A stretch of 64,000 nt of DNA, from NCBI RefSeq assembly GCF_016592595.1, contig NZ_AP012977.1, forward strand, positions 682,001 to 746,000, read 5' to 3'. The position numbers were made by a program, and so were the translations under genes. How positions within the stretch are numbered: position 1 is the stretch's first letter; each line of letters begins with the position of its first letter. This DNA comes from Abyssogena phaseoliformis symbiont OG214 (GTDB taxonomy: Bacteria; Pseudomonadota; Gammaproteobacteria; PS1; Pseudothioglobaceae). Shown one piece after another: positions 40,020 through 49,052 of this stretch. The notes under the pieces were generated by a model, which saw only the letters and a list, made by a program, of their open reading frames with translations, did not search any database and was not told the origin of the DNA.

Positions 40020-40229
40020 ATGCCGTTCAAGTATAGAGAATTTGAAAGAAAATTAACAAAATCTGGATACAGGGTTGTGCATCAAAAAGGTTCGCATGTT
40101 ATACTTTCAGACGGTACAAATATTTTTCCAATGCCAAATCATGCCTCAAAAGATATTTCTCCTGGCGTTGAAAGGCAACTATTAAAAATACTAGATTTAA
40201 CAATCAATGAATTTAGAAAAATCAAGTAA
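40020..40229 (+). CDS. HicA-like mRNA interferase toxin
   Basis: A 69-residue double-stranded-RNA-binding-fold toxin. The family core is plain: KLTKSGYRVVHQKGSHVILS with catalytic His in KGSH, then PNHASKDISPGVERQLLKIL. HicA cleaves mRNAs when free of HicB. Its TAA stop lies inside the R''-like side of the next attC-like site, the usual layout of an integron gene cassette. HicBA pairs are frequent cassette cargo. Both genes look intact. Confidence 0.82.
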   Translation: MPFKYREFERKLTKSGYRVVHQKGSHVILSDGTNIFPMPNHASKDISPGVERQLLKILDLTINEFRKIK

Positions 40230-40277
40230 AGCACTCCAGCCGACCGCTAACGCATTGGCTGAATTCAAGCGTTAAGC
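40225..40277 (+). other. attC-like recombination site
   Basis: The arms CCAGCC and GGCTG surround GACCGCTAACGCATT, followed by AAGCGTTAAGC, where GTTAAGC (40271-40277) fits GTTRRRY exactly. The R'' side (AAGTAAAGC) is decayed. The hicA stop is embedded in the left end. Length about 53 bp, within the attC range. Confidence 0.65.
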
Positions 40278-40310
40278 ATTACCACAGGTAAGTAAAAGAA
40301 TACACTAACA

Positions 40311-40946
40311 ATGGTATTAGAAGAAACATCAAACCTGATATATAATTTATATTGGATTACTCTATTAGCCGTCATCACATCTTCGGCGTCAGGCGTATTA
40401 AAGGCTGGCGTTAAGCAATTTGATTTATTTGGCGTTATTATCATTGCAATAGCTACAGGCTTGGGTGGTGGTTCTTTGCGAGATATGCTACTTGATCAGC
40501 CGGTATTTTGGATTCAAGATCAAATATTTTTTATAGCCTCAATGGTCAGTGCTTTGGTCATATTTTTTGCAGCAAGGTTGTTAAAAATATCGTCAAAGTA
40601 TTTTCTAATCGCTGACGCTGCAGGCCTAGCAACTTTTGGCATAGCGGGTACTTTGGTTTCTCTTGCTGCTGGCGCACCTGTGTTAATCGCTAGTTTTATG
40701 GGTGTCATGACAGGCACAATGGGTGGCATATTCCGAGATGTGCTTTGCAATGAACAACCAGTGGTGTTTTCAAGCTTTCTGTATGCGACGGTTTCTTGGG
40801 CGGGCTCTTTAATGTTTATAGGCTTACTTTATTTACATGTAGATATAACGCTTTCAGCTATAGTTGCTGGTTTAAGTATATTTGTATCAAGATTATTAGC
40901 TATTTATTACAATATTAGTCTACCGAAATTTAGGTTTAAGTTATAA
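40311..40946 (+). CDS. UPF0126 / TRIC-type membrane channel protein
   Basis: A 211-residue inner-membrane protein with about seven hydrophobic segments in two repeats. Each repeat holds a glycine-rich signature: AIATGLGGGSLRDMLLDQPV and GVMTGTMGGIFRDVLCNEQP. These are the marks of the UPF0126 (YicG) family, bacterial relatives of trimeric intracellular cation channels. It follows an attC-like site by 33 bp and so may be cassette cargo, although the gene is also common outside integrons. It appears intact. Confidence 0.9.
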   Translation: MVLEETSNLIYNLYWITLLAVITSSASGVLKAGVKQFDLFGVIIIAIATGLGGGSLRDMLLDQPVFWIQDQIFFIASMVSALVIFFAARLLKISSKYFLIADAAGLATFGIAGTLVSLAAGAPVLIASFMGVMTGTMGGIFRDVLCNEQPVVFSSFLYATVSWAGSLMFIGLLYLHVDITLSAIVAGLSIFVSRLLAIYYNISLPKFRFKL

Positions 40947-41046
40947 AACTCATAAAGCACCTAATAATAACCTCCACCTCTTATCCGTCGTTGTGTCTGT
41001 ATAATCCATACCAACACCTATCAACGAGCATTTTCAAGCAAACCAA
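40947..41046 (+). other. Possible attC remnant after the channel gene
   Basis: AAAGCACCTAATAATAACCTCCACCT at about 40955-40980 (26 bp) resembles the left half of the site at 39565, with no matching right arm. It is too decayed to be sure. Confidence 0.25.
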
Positions 41047-41827
41047 ATGAAAGACTCTTTAAGCCATTTACCCAGCAACAAGCAACCCACGTAAGGTAAA
41101 TTGTCCAAGTGATTCGTGAGGAGTTTGATGGGGTTGTGAAGCACACTTCAGGCAAGAGAAAAATAGGTAAGTTAGTTAAGGTTATTCTTTACGGCTCACA
41201 CGGCAACGGGTAAATAAGCCACATACTGGTTATATTAGTGATTATGATATTTTTAGTGATTGTTAATCAATTTGACTTAGGCACAAAGTATGATTTGTGG
41301 GATACGATTGAGGATAAGGTTAGAATTTTTTTTGCCACCGCTTTTAAGCTAGAGTGCAATTTAATTGTGCATACTTCAGATGAGGTAAATAGCGCACTTA
41401 AAGAAGAGCAATACTTCTTTACTGATATTATAAAACCAAGGAGTTGTGTTTTATAAAAATGATAAACAGTATTACAAAAAAGCAGTCTTTATACTTTACC
41501 AAGCAACTGAACACTATTATTCTTGTCTTTCCTTTAGTACTGACCCAATACAAACCTTATACCCATAACTTACAACAACTTGGCTCAATGGCCGTTCATC
41601 AAGATGAGTCATTAATTGATATTTTTCCACAAGACAGTATAGGCTTAAACGCCGCTGCTTTCAACTACTCAAACAAGCCTATGTTAAAGCACGCTATTCT
41701 AGGCATTATAAAATCACAGAAGAAGAATTAAACTATTTAGGTGAAAGAGTAACTTGCTTACTTGCAAACCCTAACCGAATAGCCTTTGTAAAGAAAAGAT
41801 TAAATCGTTTAGTTAGTGTACACTAAC
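41047..41827 (+). pseudogene. Nucleotidyltransferase-HEPN protein, decayed copy 1
   Basis: Remnant of a protein with an N-terminal MNT-type nucleotidyltransferase and a C-terminal HEPN domain. The start MKDSLSHLPSNKQ is followed by stops; VIREEFDGVVKHTSGKRK, then KLVKVILYGSHGNG (nucleotidyltransferase GS motif) and SDYDIF (Asp pair) are in shifting frames. CNLIVHTSDEVNSALKEE-QYFFTDI is readable at 41238-41456. The HEPN part (YKKAVFILYQATEHYYSCLS, KARYSRHYKITEEELNYLGE) lacks about 55 residues compared with copy 2. MNT-HEPN proteins often act as toxin-antitoxin or defence modules. Confidence 0.75.
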
Positions 41828-41828
41828 T
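41811..41828. repeat. Perfect 18-bp palindrome
   Basis: AGTTAGTGTACACTAACT lies at the point where the two nucleotidyltransferase-HEPN copies stop matching. Its halves resemble an R' site (GTTAGTG) joined to its complement, so it could be a recombination scar. Confidence 0.45.
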
Positions 41829-41876
41829 CCTATATATCCTAATAATTATAATTTTGAATAAGCAAGCCAAGGCGTT

Positions 41877-42101
41877 ATGATGAACATAAAAGAGCTGGAA
41901 AAAAATTGGGCTGACAGAGATTTTTCATTTGACATAGGCACCATAAAATCTGGTGATACTGTTGATGAGGCTGTTCACAATGATAAAGATGAACTGGTCC
42001 TCATGGAGGCCAGGAAATACGAATTTATTATTGACAATAAATCATTTCTGCAAGACGGCGGTGTTGAAATTATTATTCCAGCAAGGATTACACACCATTA
42101 A
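41877..42101 (+). CDS. Small unrecognised protein in cassette-like DNA
   Basis: A 74-residue acidic protein, MMNIKELEKNWADRDFSFDI onward, with no signal peptide or known motif. Its ATG overlaps GGCGTTATG, a sequence like the right end of an attC site, and a second weak attC-like sequence (TATAGCA ... GTTATAC) follows at about 42138-42192. That placement suggests a one-gene cassette. It may be expressed, but function is unknown. Confidence 0.45.
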   Translation: MMNIKELEKNWADRDFSFDIGTIKSGDTVDEAVHNDKDELVLMEARKYEFIIDNKSFLQDGGVEIIIPARITHH

Positions 42102-42218
42102 AAACATTGGTCCGAATGATTCAAAAATATATTATGGCTATAAGTCAAAAAAACTTATAGCAAGTTGTTTAACTCGTTAGCAAGGTGTTATACAATTAAT
42201 TTAAAATGGAAAAACATT

Positions 42219-42722
42219 ATGCACTTCTTTATTAGTGTTGTACTCTTAGTCGCTGTATTACCAACCATGAGTTATGCAGAGGAAAAGATTAAACACGTAA
42301 AAACCGAAAATATTTCTGAAATTAAAGCACTCCCTGATGATTTACGCAACTTGCTTTCTCAAGAAATGCAAGCATTGCAAAGCGGAATGATGTCCATCAT
42401 TCCTGCATACATTTCTGGAAACTGGGGCGAAATTGAAACCACTGCTGAGAAAATGAAAAGTAGCTATATTTTGAAACAAAGCTTAACAAAAAGCCAAGTA
42501 AAAGAGTTACATTCAGCACTACCACATGAATTTTTTGAAAAAGATCAGAGGTTTCATTATTTAGCAGGCATGCTTGAACATGCTGCAAAAAACAGAAAGT
42601 CAGAGTTAATAAATTTTTATTTTTCTGAAATGAATGAGTCATGTGTTAGTTGTCATATGGTTTTTGCAACACATAAATTTCCAGCATTAATGCCAAAGAC
42701 AAGGAGTAAGCATGTGCATTAA
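42219..42722 (+). CDS. Small periplasmic c-type cytochrome-like protein
   Basis: A 167-residue exported protein. The start is ATG 42219, because it gives a clean signal peptide (MHFFISVVLLVAVLPTMSYA, cut before EEK); an upstream in-frame ATG at 42165 would add charged residues in front. The mature part is helical, with one haem-binding CVSCH followed by MVFATHKFPAL, where a His or Met could be the second ligand. The layout resembles small cytochrome c'-type proteins with a C-terminal CxxCH. Partner and role are unknown. It follows a degenerate attC-like sequence. Confidence 0.7.
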   Translation: MHFFISVVLLVAVLPTMSYAEEKIKHVKTENISEIKALPDDLRNLLSQEMQALQSGMMSIIPAYISGNWGEIETTAEKMKSSYILKQSLTKSQVKELHSALPHEFFEKDQRFHYLAGMLEHAAKNRKSELINFYFSEMNESCVSCHMVFATHKFPALMPKTRSKHVH

Positions 42723-42761
42723 AATATATTAATCGTCAACACGTTGGTTGAATTTAGACGG

Positions 42762-44051
42762 TTATACAAAAATCTGAAGCACGCCCTTGGCTTTGTGCTT
42801 GGTTTCTTGCAATTCTTGTTTGGCAATAGAGTCAAACACAATGCCTGCCCCCGCCCTTAAAGTTAGTAGATTGTCTTGTTTGCTTATGGTACGAATAAGG
42901 ATGTTAAAATCTATTTTTCCGTTACTGCTAATATAACCCAGTGAGCCTGTATAGGCTTGGCGCGGCATCTGTTCTAGTTCTTGAATAATTTGTATACAAC
43001 GAATTTTAGGGCAACCAGTGATGGTACCACCTGGGAATAATGCACTAATTAGGTGCTTAATGGTGGTGTGTGGCTTGATTTTTCCTTTGATGTTTGAAAC
43101 GATATGATGCACAAAGGGATAGCTTTCTAGCCCCATGATTTCATCAACTTTGATACTGCCATATTCGCACACCCTACCCAAATCATTGCGCTCTAAATCA
43201 AGTAGCATAATATGCTCTGCTCGTTCTTTAGGGTGGTTGATGAGTTGTTGTTTAAGGAGCTTGTCTTCACTGCCTGTACCCCGTGGGTGGGTGCCTGCAA
43301 TAGGTCTGGTTTGTATGACGCTACCATCCACGCTAAATAGGCGCTCGGGAGAGGAGGAAATAATACTAAACGTTTGGAATTGTGCCAGTGCGGAGAATGG
43401 CGCAGGATTGGTTTTTTTTAGTGCTTGGTAAATTTGGGTTGGAGCAATATCATTGGTTAAGTGGTATTGCCACTGTCTTGAGAGGTTGACTTGAAAAACA
43501 TCCCCTGCTTTAATGTACTTGCGACTCTTTGCCACACCTGATAAAAATTTAGCCTCGTCTTCAGCGGATAAAACACCTGTTAATTTGTGTTCAGGCACGG
43601 CTTTTAATTGCTCAATATCTGCCAATACTTGGTCTATTCTGTGTTGGTTGGCGAATTGGTCTAATAAATAAGCTTGATGATTGGTATGGTCAATAACAAT
43701 CGCTGTGGGAATTTGCACGGCAATGGCAATAGGTTGATTGCTTGTGTGCATTGTTTGTTTTAAAGTCGGCTCTATTTGCCCAATTAATTCATAAGACAGA
43801 TATACAAACCAACCACCAGTAAAGGGTAAATCGCTATGAATAAGCGGTGTATCAATACTGGCAGTGAGCTTGTCTAAAAAATCAAACCCTTCTAAGTGGC
43901 TTAGTACAATTTGTTTGTCAGGGTGTGCAAATAGTATCGAAAAACGATTACTAGCATTGTGATTAACACTTTCTAGCAAAAATGGATAGCGCACAGGATT
44001 AGCATAAGATAACGCCTCTAAAGCAACATCAGGAATGGGTAGAGCCTTCAC
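42762..44051 (-). CDS. pabB: Aminodeoxychorismate synthase component I
   Basis: Converts chorismate with ammonia from PabA to 4-amino-4-deoxychorismate for folate. The 429-residue chorismate-binding enzyme has SSSPERLFSV, QTRPIAGTHPRGTG, LDLERNDLGRVCEYGSIKVD and FPGGTITGCPKIRCIQIIQE. The lysine of the PGG(T/S)ITGxPK block marks PabB, which adds through an enzyme-bound intermediate, rather than TrpE (PAGTLSGAPK). It starts 1 bp after the cpoB stop region and is the last gene of the tol-pal group. Confidence 0.9.
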   Translation of the reverse strand: MKALPIPDVALEALSYANPVRYPFLLESVNHNASNRFSILFAHPDKQIVLSHLEGFDFLDKLTASIDTPLIHSDLPFTGGWFVYLSYELIGQIEPTLKQTMHTSNQPIAIAVQIPTAIVIDHTNHQAYLLDQFANQHRIDQVLADIEQLKAVPEHKLTGVLSAEDEAKFLSGVAKSRKYIKAGDVFQVNLSRQWQYHLTNDIAPTQIYQALKKTNPAPFSALAQFQTFSIISSSPERLFSVDGSVIQTRPIAGTHPRGTGSEDKLLKQQLINHPKERAEHIMLLDLERNDLGRVCEYGSIKVDEIMGLESYPFVHHIVSNIKGKIKPHTTIKHLISALFPGGTITGCPKIRCIQIIQELEQMPRQAYTGSLGYISSNGKIDFNILIRTISKQDNLLTLRAGAGIVFDSIAKQELQETKHKAKGVLQIFV

Positions 44052-44052
44052 T

Positions 44053-44718
44053 TTAATTGATGGTTAATTTATTTAACTTTGGCTTAGGGGTGATGACTTT
44101 GCTCAGCAGTTGTTTGGCTCTATTAATTGCTTTATGCGAGGGGAATTTAACCAACATTGCGCTTAGCAAGCCACGTGCTTTGTCTTGTTGGTTAAGTTCT
44201 ATGTATACTTTAGCCAACTCAAACAAAGAGTTTGAAAACTTATAGTGCAATGGGTTTTGTTGTTGAAATGCAACAAAAGCATTTCTAGCATTGTAAAAAT
44301 CTTCCTTGGCTAACCAATAGTGCGCATCTGAGGTGTGATTATTATTTGGATAAGTGGCTAAATATTGTTTAAACAAATTAATGACTTGGTCGTATTGATC
44401 CGTCACTAATAAGCTGCGCGCTTTCGTATAAATGCGCTTGGCTTTTTGATCATGCTCTCTGACTCTGAGCGTGGTTTTTACAATGGCGGCACTGGATTTT
44501 TGATAAGTGATTAAGTTAAACAACTCTTTGATTTTCCCAGTGCTTATTTTTTGCTGTTGCTCTAAAAGCTCAATTTTACCCAACAAGGCTTTATTTTTAT
44601 GCACTAAGCACTTTATTTTTTGATTGTGATCCATCACCACTTTGGCTGTATTAATGCCTGCACTGACAGGCTGCCAAGCAAAAATACTTAAAAAAGCAAC
44701 CAAACTAAGGTGATACAT
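44053..44718 (-). CDS. cpoB: Cell-division coordinator CpoB (YbgF)
   Basis: Periplasmic TPR protein that links Tol-Pal with peptidoglycan synthesis during constriction. The 221 residues have a signal peptide (LSLVAFLSIFAWQPVSA), a short coiled-coil (KNKALLGKIELLEQQQK) and C-terminal TPR repeats (AKRIYTKARSLLVTDQYDQV, YPNNNHTSDAHYWLAKEDFY, YIELNQQDKARGLLSAMLVK). TPR spacing and location after pal are those of YbgF/CpoB. The linker is short and not Gln-rich. Confidence 0.88.
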   Translation of the reverse strand: MYHLSLVAFLSIFAWQPVSAGINTAKVVMDHNQKIKCLVHKNKALLGKIELLEQQQKISTGKIKELFNLITYQKSSAAIVKTTLRVREHDQKAKRIYTKARSLLVTDQYDQVINLFKQYLATYPNNNHTSDAHYWLAKEDFYNARNAFVAFQQQNPLHYKFSNSLFELAKVYIELNQQDKARGLLSAMLVKFPSHKAINRAKQLLSKVITPKPKLNKLTIN

Positions 44719-44724
44719 TAAGCT

Positions 44725-45297
44725 TTATTGATAAACAAACTCAACGCGTCTGTTTTTCTGCCATGCATCCTCATCGTGACGCTGTAGTATGGGCTTTTCC
44801 TCGCCAAAACTAATAACTTCAACCCTTAAAGAAAGATCATACAGACCTAATATTTCTTTAACGCTTAAAGCGCGATTTTCACCCAGTGCTAGGTTGTATT
44901 CACGTGTGCCACGCTCATCTGTGTGTCCTTCTAAGCGTAAATTTAGTGCTGGATTGTTACTCATAAAATTTACATGTTTGATGATTTGCTTGGTTGAATC
45001 TTCATCAATCTCAGTACCGTCATAGGAAAAATACAACACAAAACTAACGTCCGTATTTCTAAAATCTGCCACGACAACTGGTTCAACCATGCCTGATGTG
45101 TTTACACTTCTTTTAGAAAACCCTTGCGATTGAAAACTAGACTGATCTACCTCAATAACATTTTCTTGTGTATTCTCCGTCCTATCTTCAATGGTAGCCA
45201 CGCTTGGCTTGGGTAATACTTTTTTATACAAATCATCCACGGATGAACATGATGACAACAGCACTATTGTTGTTGTCACGGACATTATTTTTAACAT
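44725..45297 (-). CDS. pal: Peptidoglycan-associated lipoprotein Pal
   Basis: Outer-membrane lipoprotein that binds peptidoglycan and TolB. The 190-residue protein has a lipobox ending at Cys17 (VLLSSC), a flexible linker, and an OmpA-like domain: VLYFSYDGTEIDEDSTKQI, LRLEGHTDERGTREYNLALG, with NRALSVKEIL and KNRRVEF binding diaminopimelate. It lies 10 bp after tolB. Confidence 0.95.
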   Translation of the reverse strand: MLKIMSVTTTIVLLSSCSSVDDLYKKVLPKPSVATIEDRTENTQENVIEVDQSSFQSQGFSKRSVNTSGMVEPVVVADFRNTDVSFVLYFSYDGTEIDEDSTKQIIKHVNFMSNNPALNLRLEGHTDERGTREYNLALGENRALSVKEILGLYDLSLRVEVISFGEEKPILQRHDEDAWQKNRRVEFVYQ

Positions 45298-45307
45298 TTA
45301 ACGTCTC

Positions 45308-46582
45308 CTATTTTAAATAATGTGACCAATTTGGCTCTCTAACTTCGCCTGCTTTACTAGCCAGCTCGAAAGTTTGACGACCCAATATTGAAACCACAGA
45401 AAGTACACTAGAACTATTTTTATTAGTAGCAAAGATAATCATACCGCCATTGGGTGAAAAAAACGGCGATTCGTCTAATTGATTATTTGTCATAATAGTC
45501 AAATCCTTAGTGGCAATATCCAGTAAAGCAATTCTATAATCTTTACCCACTCTATGCACCATAGCCAAGTTTTTACCATCAGGCGAAAAAACCGCTTTGG
45601 CATTATATCTGCCTTTAAAGGTTGCTCTGTTAATTTTACTGGTTTTTAAATCTTTAATATAAACTTGCACCTGCCCAGAACGATTGGAAGTGAACACAAT
45701 TTTATCACCCTCTGGTGAGTAACTTGCCTCGGTATCGATGCCCACGTCTGTGGTTAGCCTTGTTAGTTTTTTAGAGGCTAATTGATAAGAATAAATATCT
45801 TTATTGCCGTTTTTGGATAGCGTGAGCAAAAGACTTTTGCCATTTGGATGCCAAGATGGTGCTGAGGCAATGCCATCAAAATAAGGCAGTTTTTGTGTTT
45901 TTCGGCGTACAAATGGATATTGGATGAACACTTCTGAACGAGCGTTTCTAAAAGACACGTAAGCAATTTTATTTTGGTCGGGCGACCAAGCGGGTGATAA
46001 AATAGGCTCTTTAGATTTTAAGATGGTTTGTGGATTTTGCGCATCAGAATCTGATATTTCTAAGCGATATTCACGCTCACCTTTGCCTTTATTGGTAACA
46101 GTAATATAAGCTAGGCGCGTATCAAAAGAGCCTTTTTCGCCCAATAAGGCATGATAAATTTGATCAGACAAGTAATGTGCAATTCTTCTGAAACCGCTAT
46201 TGTGCACGGCAAATTTATCTTTATAGAGTGTTTTTTTAGAATAAACATCCAGTAGTTCAATTTCGACATTAAAGACTTTTTTGCTGATTTTTTCTAGCTT
46301 GCCAAGCACAATGGCTTCAATTTTTTTTGTCTTCCATTTATCAAAATTGGGCTTGTTATTAATCACATAATTTGCACTAGAGGCGCTAAATTCGCCTGAT
46401 CGATTAAAGTTATCACGCATAATGTGCGCAATGGTTTTGCCTTGGCTTGTATCACCCACAACAGAAAAATCAGAAATAACAATAGGGAAAGCATTTTCAT
46501 CTTGTTTGAGGATAGTAACTTCTAATACTGCCCAAGTAAGGGTGGTATAAAGTGATAAAGCAAAAACAAGCAGTTGCTTCAT
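45308..46582 (-). CDS. tolB: Tol-Pal system protein TolB
   Basis: Periplasmic beta-propeller that shuttles between Pal and TolA. The start is placed at ATG 46582 (MKQLLVFALSLYTTLTWA, a signal peptide) because it overlaps the iscX stop as ATGA and removes a basic leader; the protein is then 424 residues. The N-terminal domain is followed by propeller repeats: ILSPAWSPDQNKIAYVSFR, IASAPSWHPNGKSLLLTLSK, DTEASYSPEGDKIVFTSNR, AVFSPDGKNLAMVHR. tolQRA are not nearby. Confidence 0.95.
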   Translation of the reverse strand: MKQLLVFALSLYTTLTWAVLEVTILKQDENAFPIVISDFSVVGDTSQGKTIAHIMRDNFNRSGEFSASSANYVINNKPNFDKWKTKKIEAIVLGKLEKISKKVFNVEIELLDVYSKKTLYKDKFAVHNSGFRRIAHYLSDQIYHALLGEKGSFDTRLAYITVTNKGKGEREYRLEISDSDAQNPQTILKSKEPILSPAWSPDQNKIAYVSFRNARSEVFIQYPFVRRKTQKLPYFDGIASAPSWHPNGKSLLLTLSKNGNKDIYSYQLASKKLTRLTTDVGIDTEASYSPEGDKIVFTSNRSGQVQVYIKDLKTSKINRATFKGRYNAKAVFSPDGKNLAMVHRVGKDYRIALLDIATKDLTIMTNNQLDESPFFSPNGGMIIFATNKNSSSVLSVVSILGRQTFELASKAGEVREPNWSHYLK

Positions 46583-46773
46583 TCTTTTTCTTCTATCCAA
46601 TTCGTCTGGATGGCTTCAAGGATTTTTTCGCCTGATTTATTTGCATCATCATCAAATTCATCCAGTGTAATCACCATCTGCTTAAGGTCAACAAAATTAA
46701 CAATACTAGGATCAACCTCTGGATGAGTCTCTTCTAAGGCCATCGCAATATCTAGGGAGTCTGTCCAGTTCAT
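46579..46773 (-). CDS. iscX: Fe-S assembly protein IscX
   Basis: Small acidic adaptor that binds IscS and iron and tunes cluster assembly. The start is ATG 46773, with AAGGTG six bases upstream; a GTG nine bases earlier is less likely. The 64 residues (MNWTDSLDIAMALEETHP onward, FVDLKQMVITLDEFDDDANK, EKILEAIQTNWIEEKE) align end to end with IscX. Its position in front of tolB rather than after the isc cluster is unusual. Confidence 0.93.
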   Translation of the reverse strand: MNWTDSLDIAMALEETHPEVDPSIVNFVDLKQMVITLDEFDDDANKSGEKILEAIQTNWIEEKE

Positions 46774-46802
46774 AAAAAACACCTTGAGTCAAATCTCAAT
46801 TT

Positions 46803-46822
46803 TAACCAAACTAAGGTTTGGC
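46803..46822 (-). terminator. Weak hairpin after spoT
   Basis: CCAAAC-ttag-GTTTGG with an AT-rich tail on the minus strand, about 35 bp beyond the spoT stop. The stem is short, so it is only a candidate. Confidence 0.35.
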
Positions 46823-46852
46823 ATGGGTAAAAATTTAGTCGCTTTTTTTAAA

Positions 46853-48955
46853 TCACACTCTACTCACATCTCGAACAAATTCTAGTGTCTTTAACTGTAC
46901 AAACACCTCATTTAATTGAGTAATATTTGCAACACTGATGACCATATTAAGTGATTTGATAAAATTATCTTTTTCTTGAATCTCTAAGTGTTCAATGTTG
47001 ATGTTCATTTTTGAAATAACACTGGCAATAGAGGCAAGTGTGCCTCTTTGGTTAGCAACATCAACAGCAATCATTGCTTTAAATTCCTCGTCTTTATCTG
47101 CTTGCCAATCAATATTAAGCCATTGTGCATTTTTGTTCTTAGCATGAACCAAGTTAGCACAAATCACCCTGTGAATCACCATGCCTTTAGAAGTGGTTAA
47201 AACACCAGTCACTTTATCACCAGGAATGGGATGGCAACAATGTGCAAAACTAATGGCTTTGCCTTGAGTTTTATGAATGCTAATTTTTTGAGCTGCATAC
47301 TTGGCGTTATCGCCTTGCAATTTGTTCAGTGCAACTGATACTAAAATTTCAGAGAGTCCAATTTTCATGTACATGTCTTCTTTAGAATCACAATTTAACG
47401 CTTTAAGACATGCTAACCACTGAGCTTCATCAATGCCATCTGTGTCTATATTTTGATAATCCAGTGCATTGGTTAATAAATACTCTCCTAATTGGATTAG
47501 TTCAGCAGCAGATTCGTTTTTAAGATACGCTTTAATTGAGGATCTGGCTTTTACAGTAATGGCAATTTGCAACCAAGAAGACCTAGGTGTGGCTCTATCA
47601 TCGGTGATAACTTCAATGGTTTGCCCTGATTTTAATTCGGTGGAAATGGGAGTGTTAACTTGGTCAACCTTGGCTTTAAGGGTGTGATTGCCAATACTGG
47701 TATGCACCATGTAGGCAAAATCAAGCACGGTTGATTTATAAGGCAGCTGAATAATATCCCCTTCAGGGGTAAAAACAAACACCTTGGAAGGGAACAAATC
47801 TGCCTTGGTTTCTTCCAAAAACTCAATAGAAGTACCCGAATTTTGTTGTATATCCAGCAATGAACCTAGCCAGTTATTAGCCAATTCTGATTTATGGTTA
47901 GAGTTACTCTTATAGTGCCAATGTGCAGCAATGCCGTATTCTGAAATAAAATGCATGTCAGATGAGCAAATTTGCACTTCAATAAAAATCTTGTTAGGGC
48001 CAAATAACACCGTATGTAACGACTGATAGCCATTTAATTTGGGTAGTGCTACATAATCTTTAAACTTACCTGGTAGTGGTTTGTATAAATTATGAATAAT
48101 ACCTAGGGCTTGATAGCATTGTGCCACATCAGCCACAATAACTCTAAGCGCATACATATCTAGCACCTGAGAAAATTTCAAATGTTTAATTTTCATTTTT
48201 CTATAAATACTACAAGGTTGCTTTTTGCGACCATTAATATCAGCATTAGGCATGCCTTTTTGATCTAATCGGTTTTTTATTTCAGTTTGAATATGGCTGA
48301 TAATTTTCTTGCGATTGCCGCATTGTTTTTTAATTTGATTAACCAAAACCTTGTTACGAAATGGGTAAATAATGGCAAAACACAAATTATCAAGCTCAAC
48401 CCTAATGCTATTAAGGCCCAAGCGGCGTGCAATAGGTGCATGTATTTCTACCGTTTCTTTAGCAATTCTAAGTTGCTTATCCCGACGCATAGAACCGAGT
48501 GTTCGCATATTGTGCAAACGATCTGCCAATTTGATTATCATAACGCGCATATCATCACTCATGGCTAAGAACAACTTTCTAAAATTTTGTGCTTGCTTGT
48601 CTGTGTTTGAGTGAAATTCTAGCCCAGTTAGTTTGGATACGCCCTCTACAATGTGTGCAATTTCATCACCAAAATCACGCTTAATTTGCTCATAAGTGAC
48701 TGAGGTATCCTCGATACAATCGTGCAATATTGCTGCCACAATACAATAATAGTCTAGTTTTAACTCTGCCAAAATCATAGCGACTGATATGGGGTGAAAC
48801 ACATAAGCCTCGCCCGATTGTCGATATTGCCCATCATGCGCCGTTGCTGCAACAATATAAGCCTGATAAACACCCTCAATCTGCCCTTTAGACATATAAT
48901 TTTCTAGCGTATTACACAATTCGCTAATTAGGATTCTTCTATCAGGTGAATTCAT
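46853..48955 (-). CDS. spoT: (p)ppGpp synthetase/hydrolase SpoT
   Basis: Controls the stringent-response alarmone. The 700-residue protein has an HD hydrolase domain with HDGQYRQSGEAYVFHPISVA and AAILHDCIEDT (metal site intact). The synthetase domain holds YALRVIVADVAQCYQALGII, YKPLPGKFKDYVALPKLNGY and QSLHT. A TGS domain (VFVFTPEGDIIQLPYKSTVL) and a C-terminal ACT domain (NQRGTLASIASVISKMNINI) follow. Both catalytic halves look functional, so this is a bifunctional SpoT/Rel rather than a synthetase-only RelA. Confidence 0.95.
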   Translation of the reverse strand: MNSPDRRILISELCNTLENYMSKGQIEGVYQAYIVAATAHDGQYRQSGEAYVFHPISVAMILAELKLDYYCIVAAILHDCIEDTSVTYEQIKRDFGDEIAHIVEGVSKLTGLEFHSNTDKQAQNFRKLFLAMSDDMRVMIIKLADRLHNMRTLGSMRRDKQLRIAKETVEIHAPIARRLGLNSIRVELDNLCFAIIYPFRNKVLVNQIKKQCGNRKKIISHIQTEIKNRLDQKGMPNADINGRKKQPCSIYRKMKIKHLKFSQVLDMYALRVIVADVAQCYQALGIIHNLYKPLPGKFKDYVALPKLNGYQSLHTVLFGPNKIFIEVQICSSDMHFISEYGIAAHWHYKSNSNHKSELANNWLGSLLDIQQNSGTSIEFLEETKADLFPSKVFVFTPEGDIIQLPYKSTVLDFAYMVHTSIGNHTLKAKVDQVNTPISTELKSGQTIEVITDDRATPRSSWLQIAITVKARSSIKAYLKNESAAELIQLGEYLLTNALDYQNIDTDGIDEAQWLACLKALNCDSKEDMYMKIGLSEILVSVALNKLQGDNAKYAAQKISIHKTQGKAISFAHCCHPIPGDKVTGVLTTSKGMVIHRVICANLVHAKNKNAQWLNIDWQADKDEEFKAMIAVDVANQRGTLASIASVISKMNINIEHLEIQEKDNFIKSLNMVISVANITQLNEVFVQLKTLEFVRDVSRV

Positions 48956-49052
48956 TCAATATAGTTAAATTTAAGGATAAATCTTTGCCATTATAATGCA
49001 ACCACGTCAGTATAATGCCCTCACATATCTGTAATAAACAATACCTTGAGTT

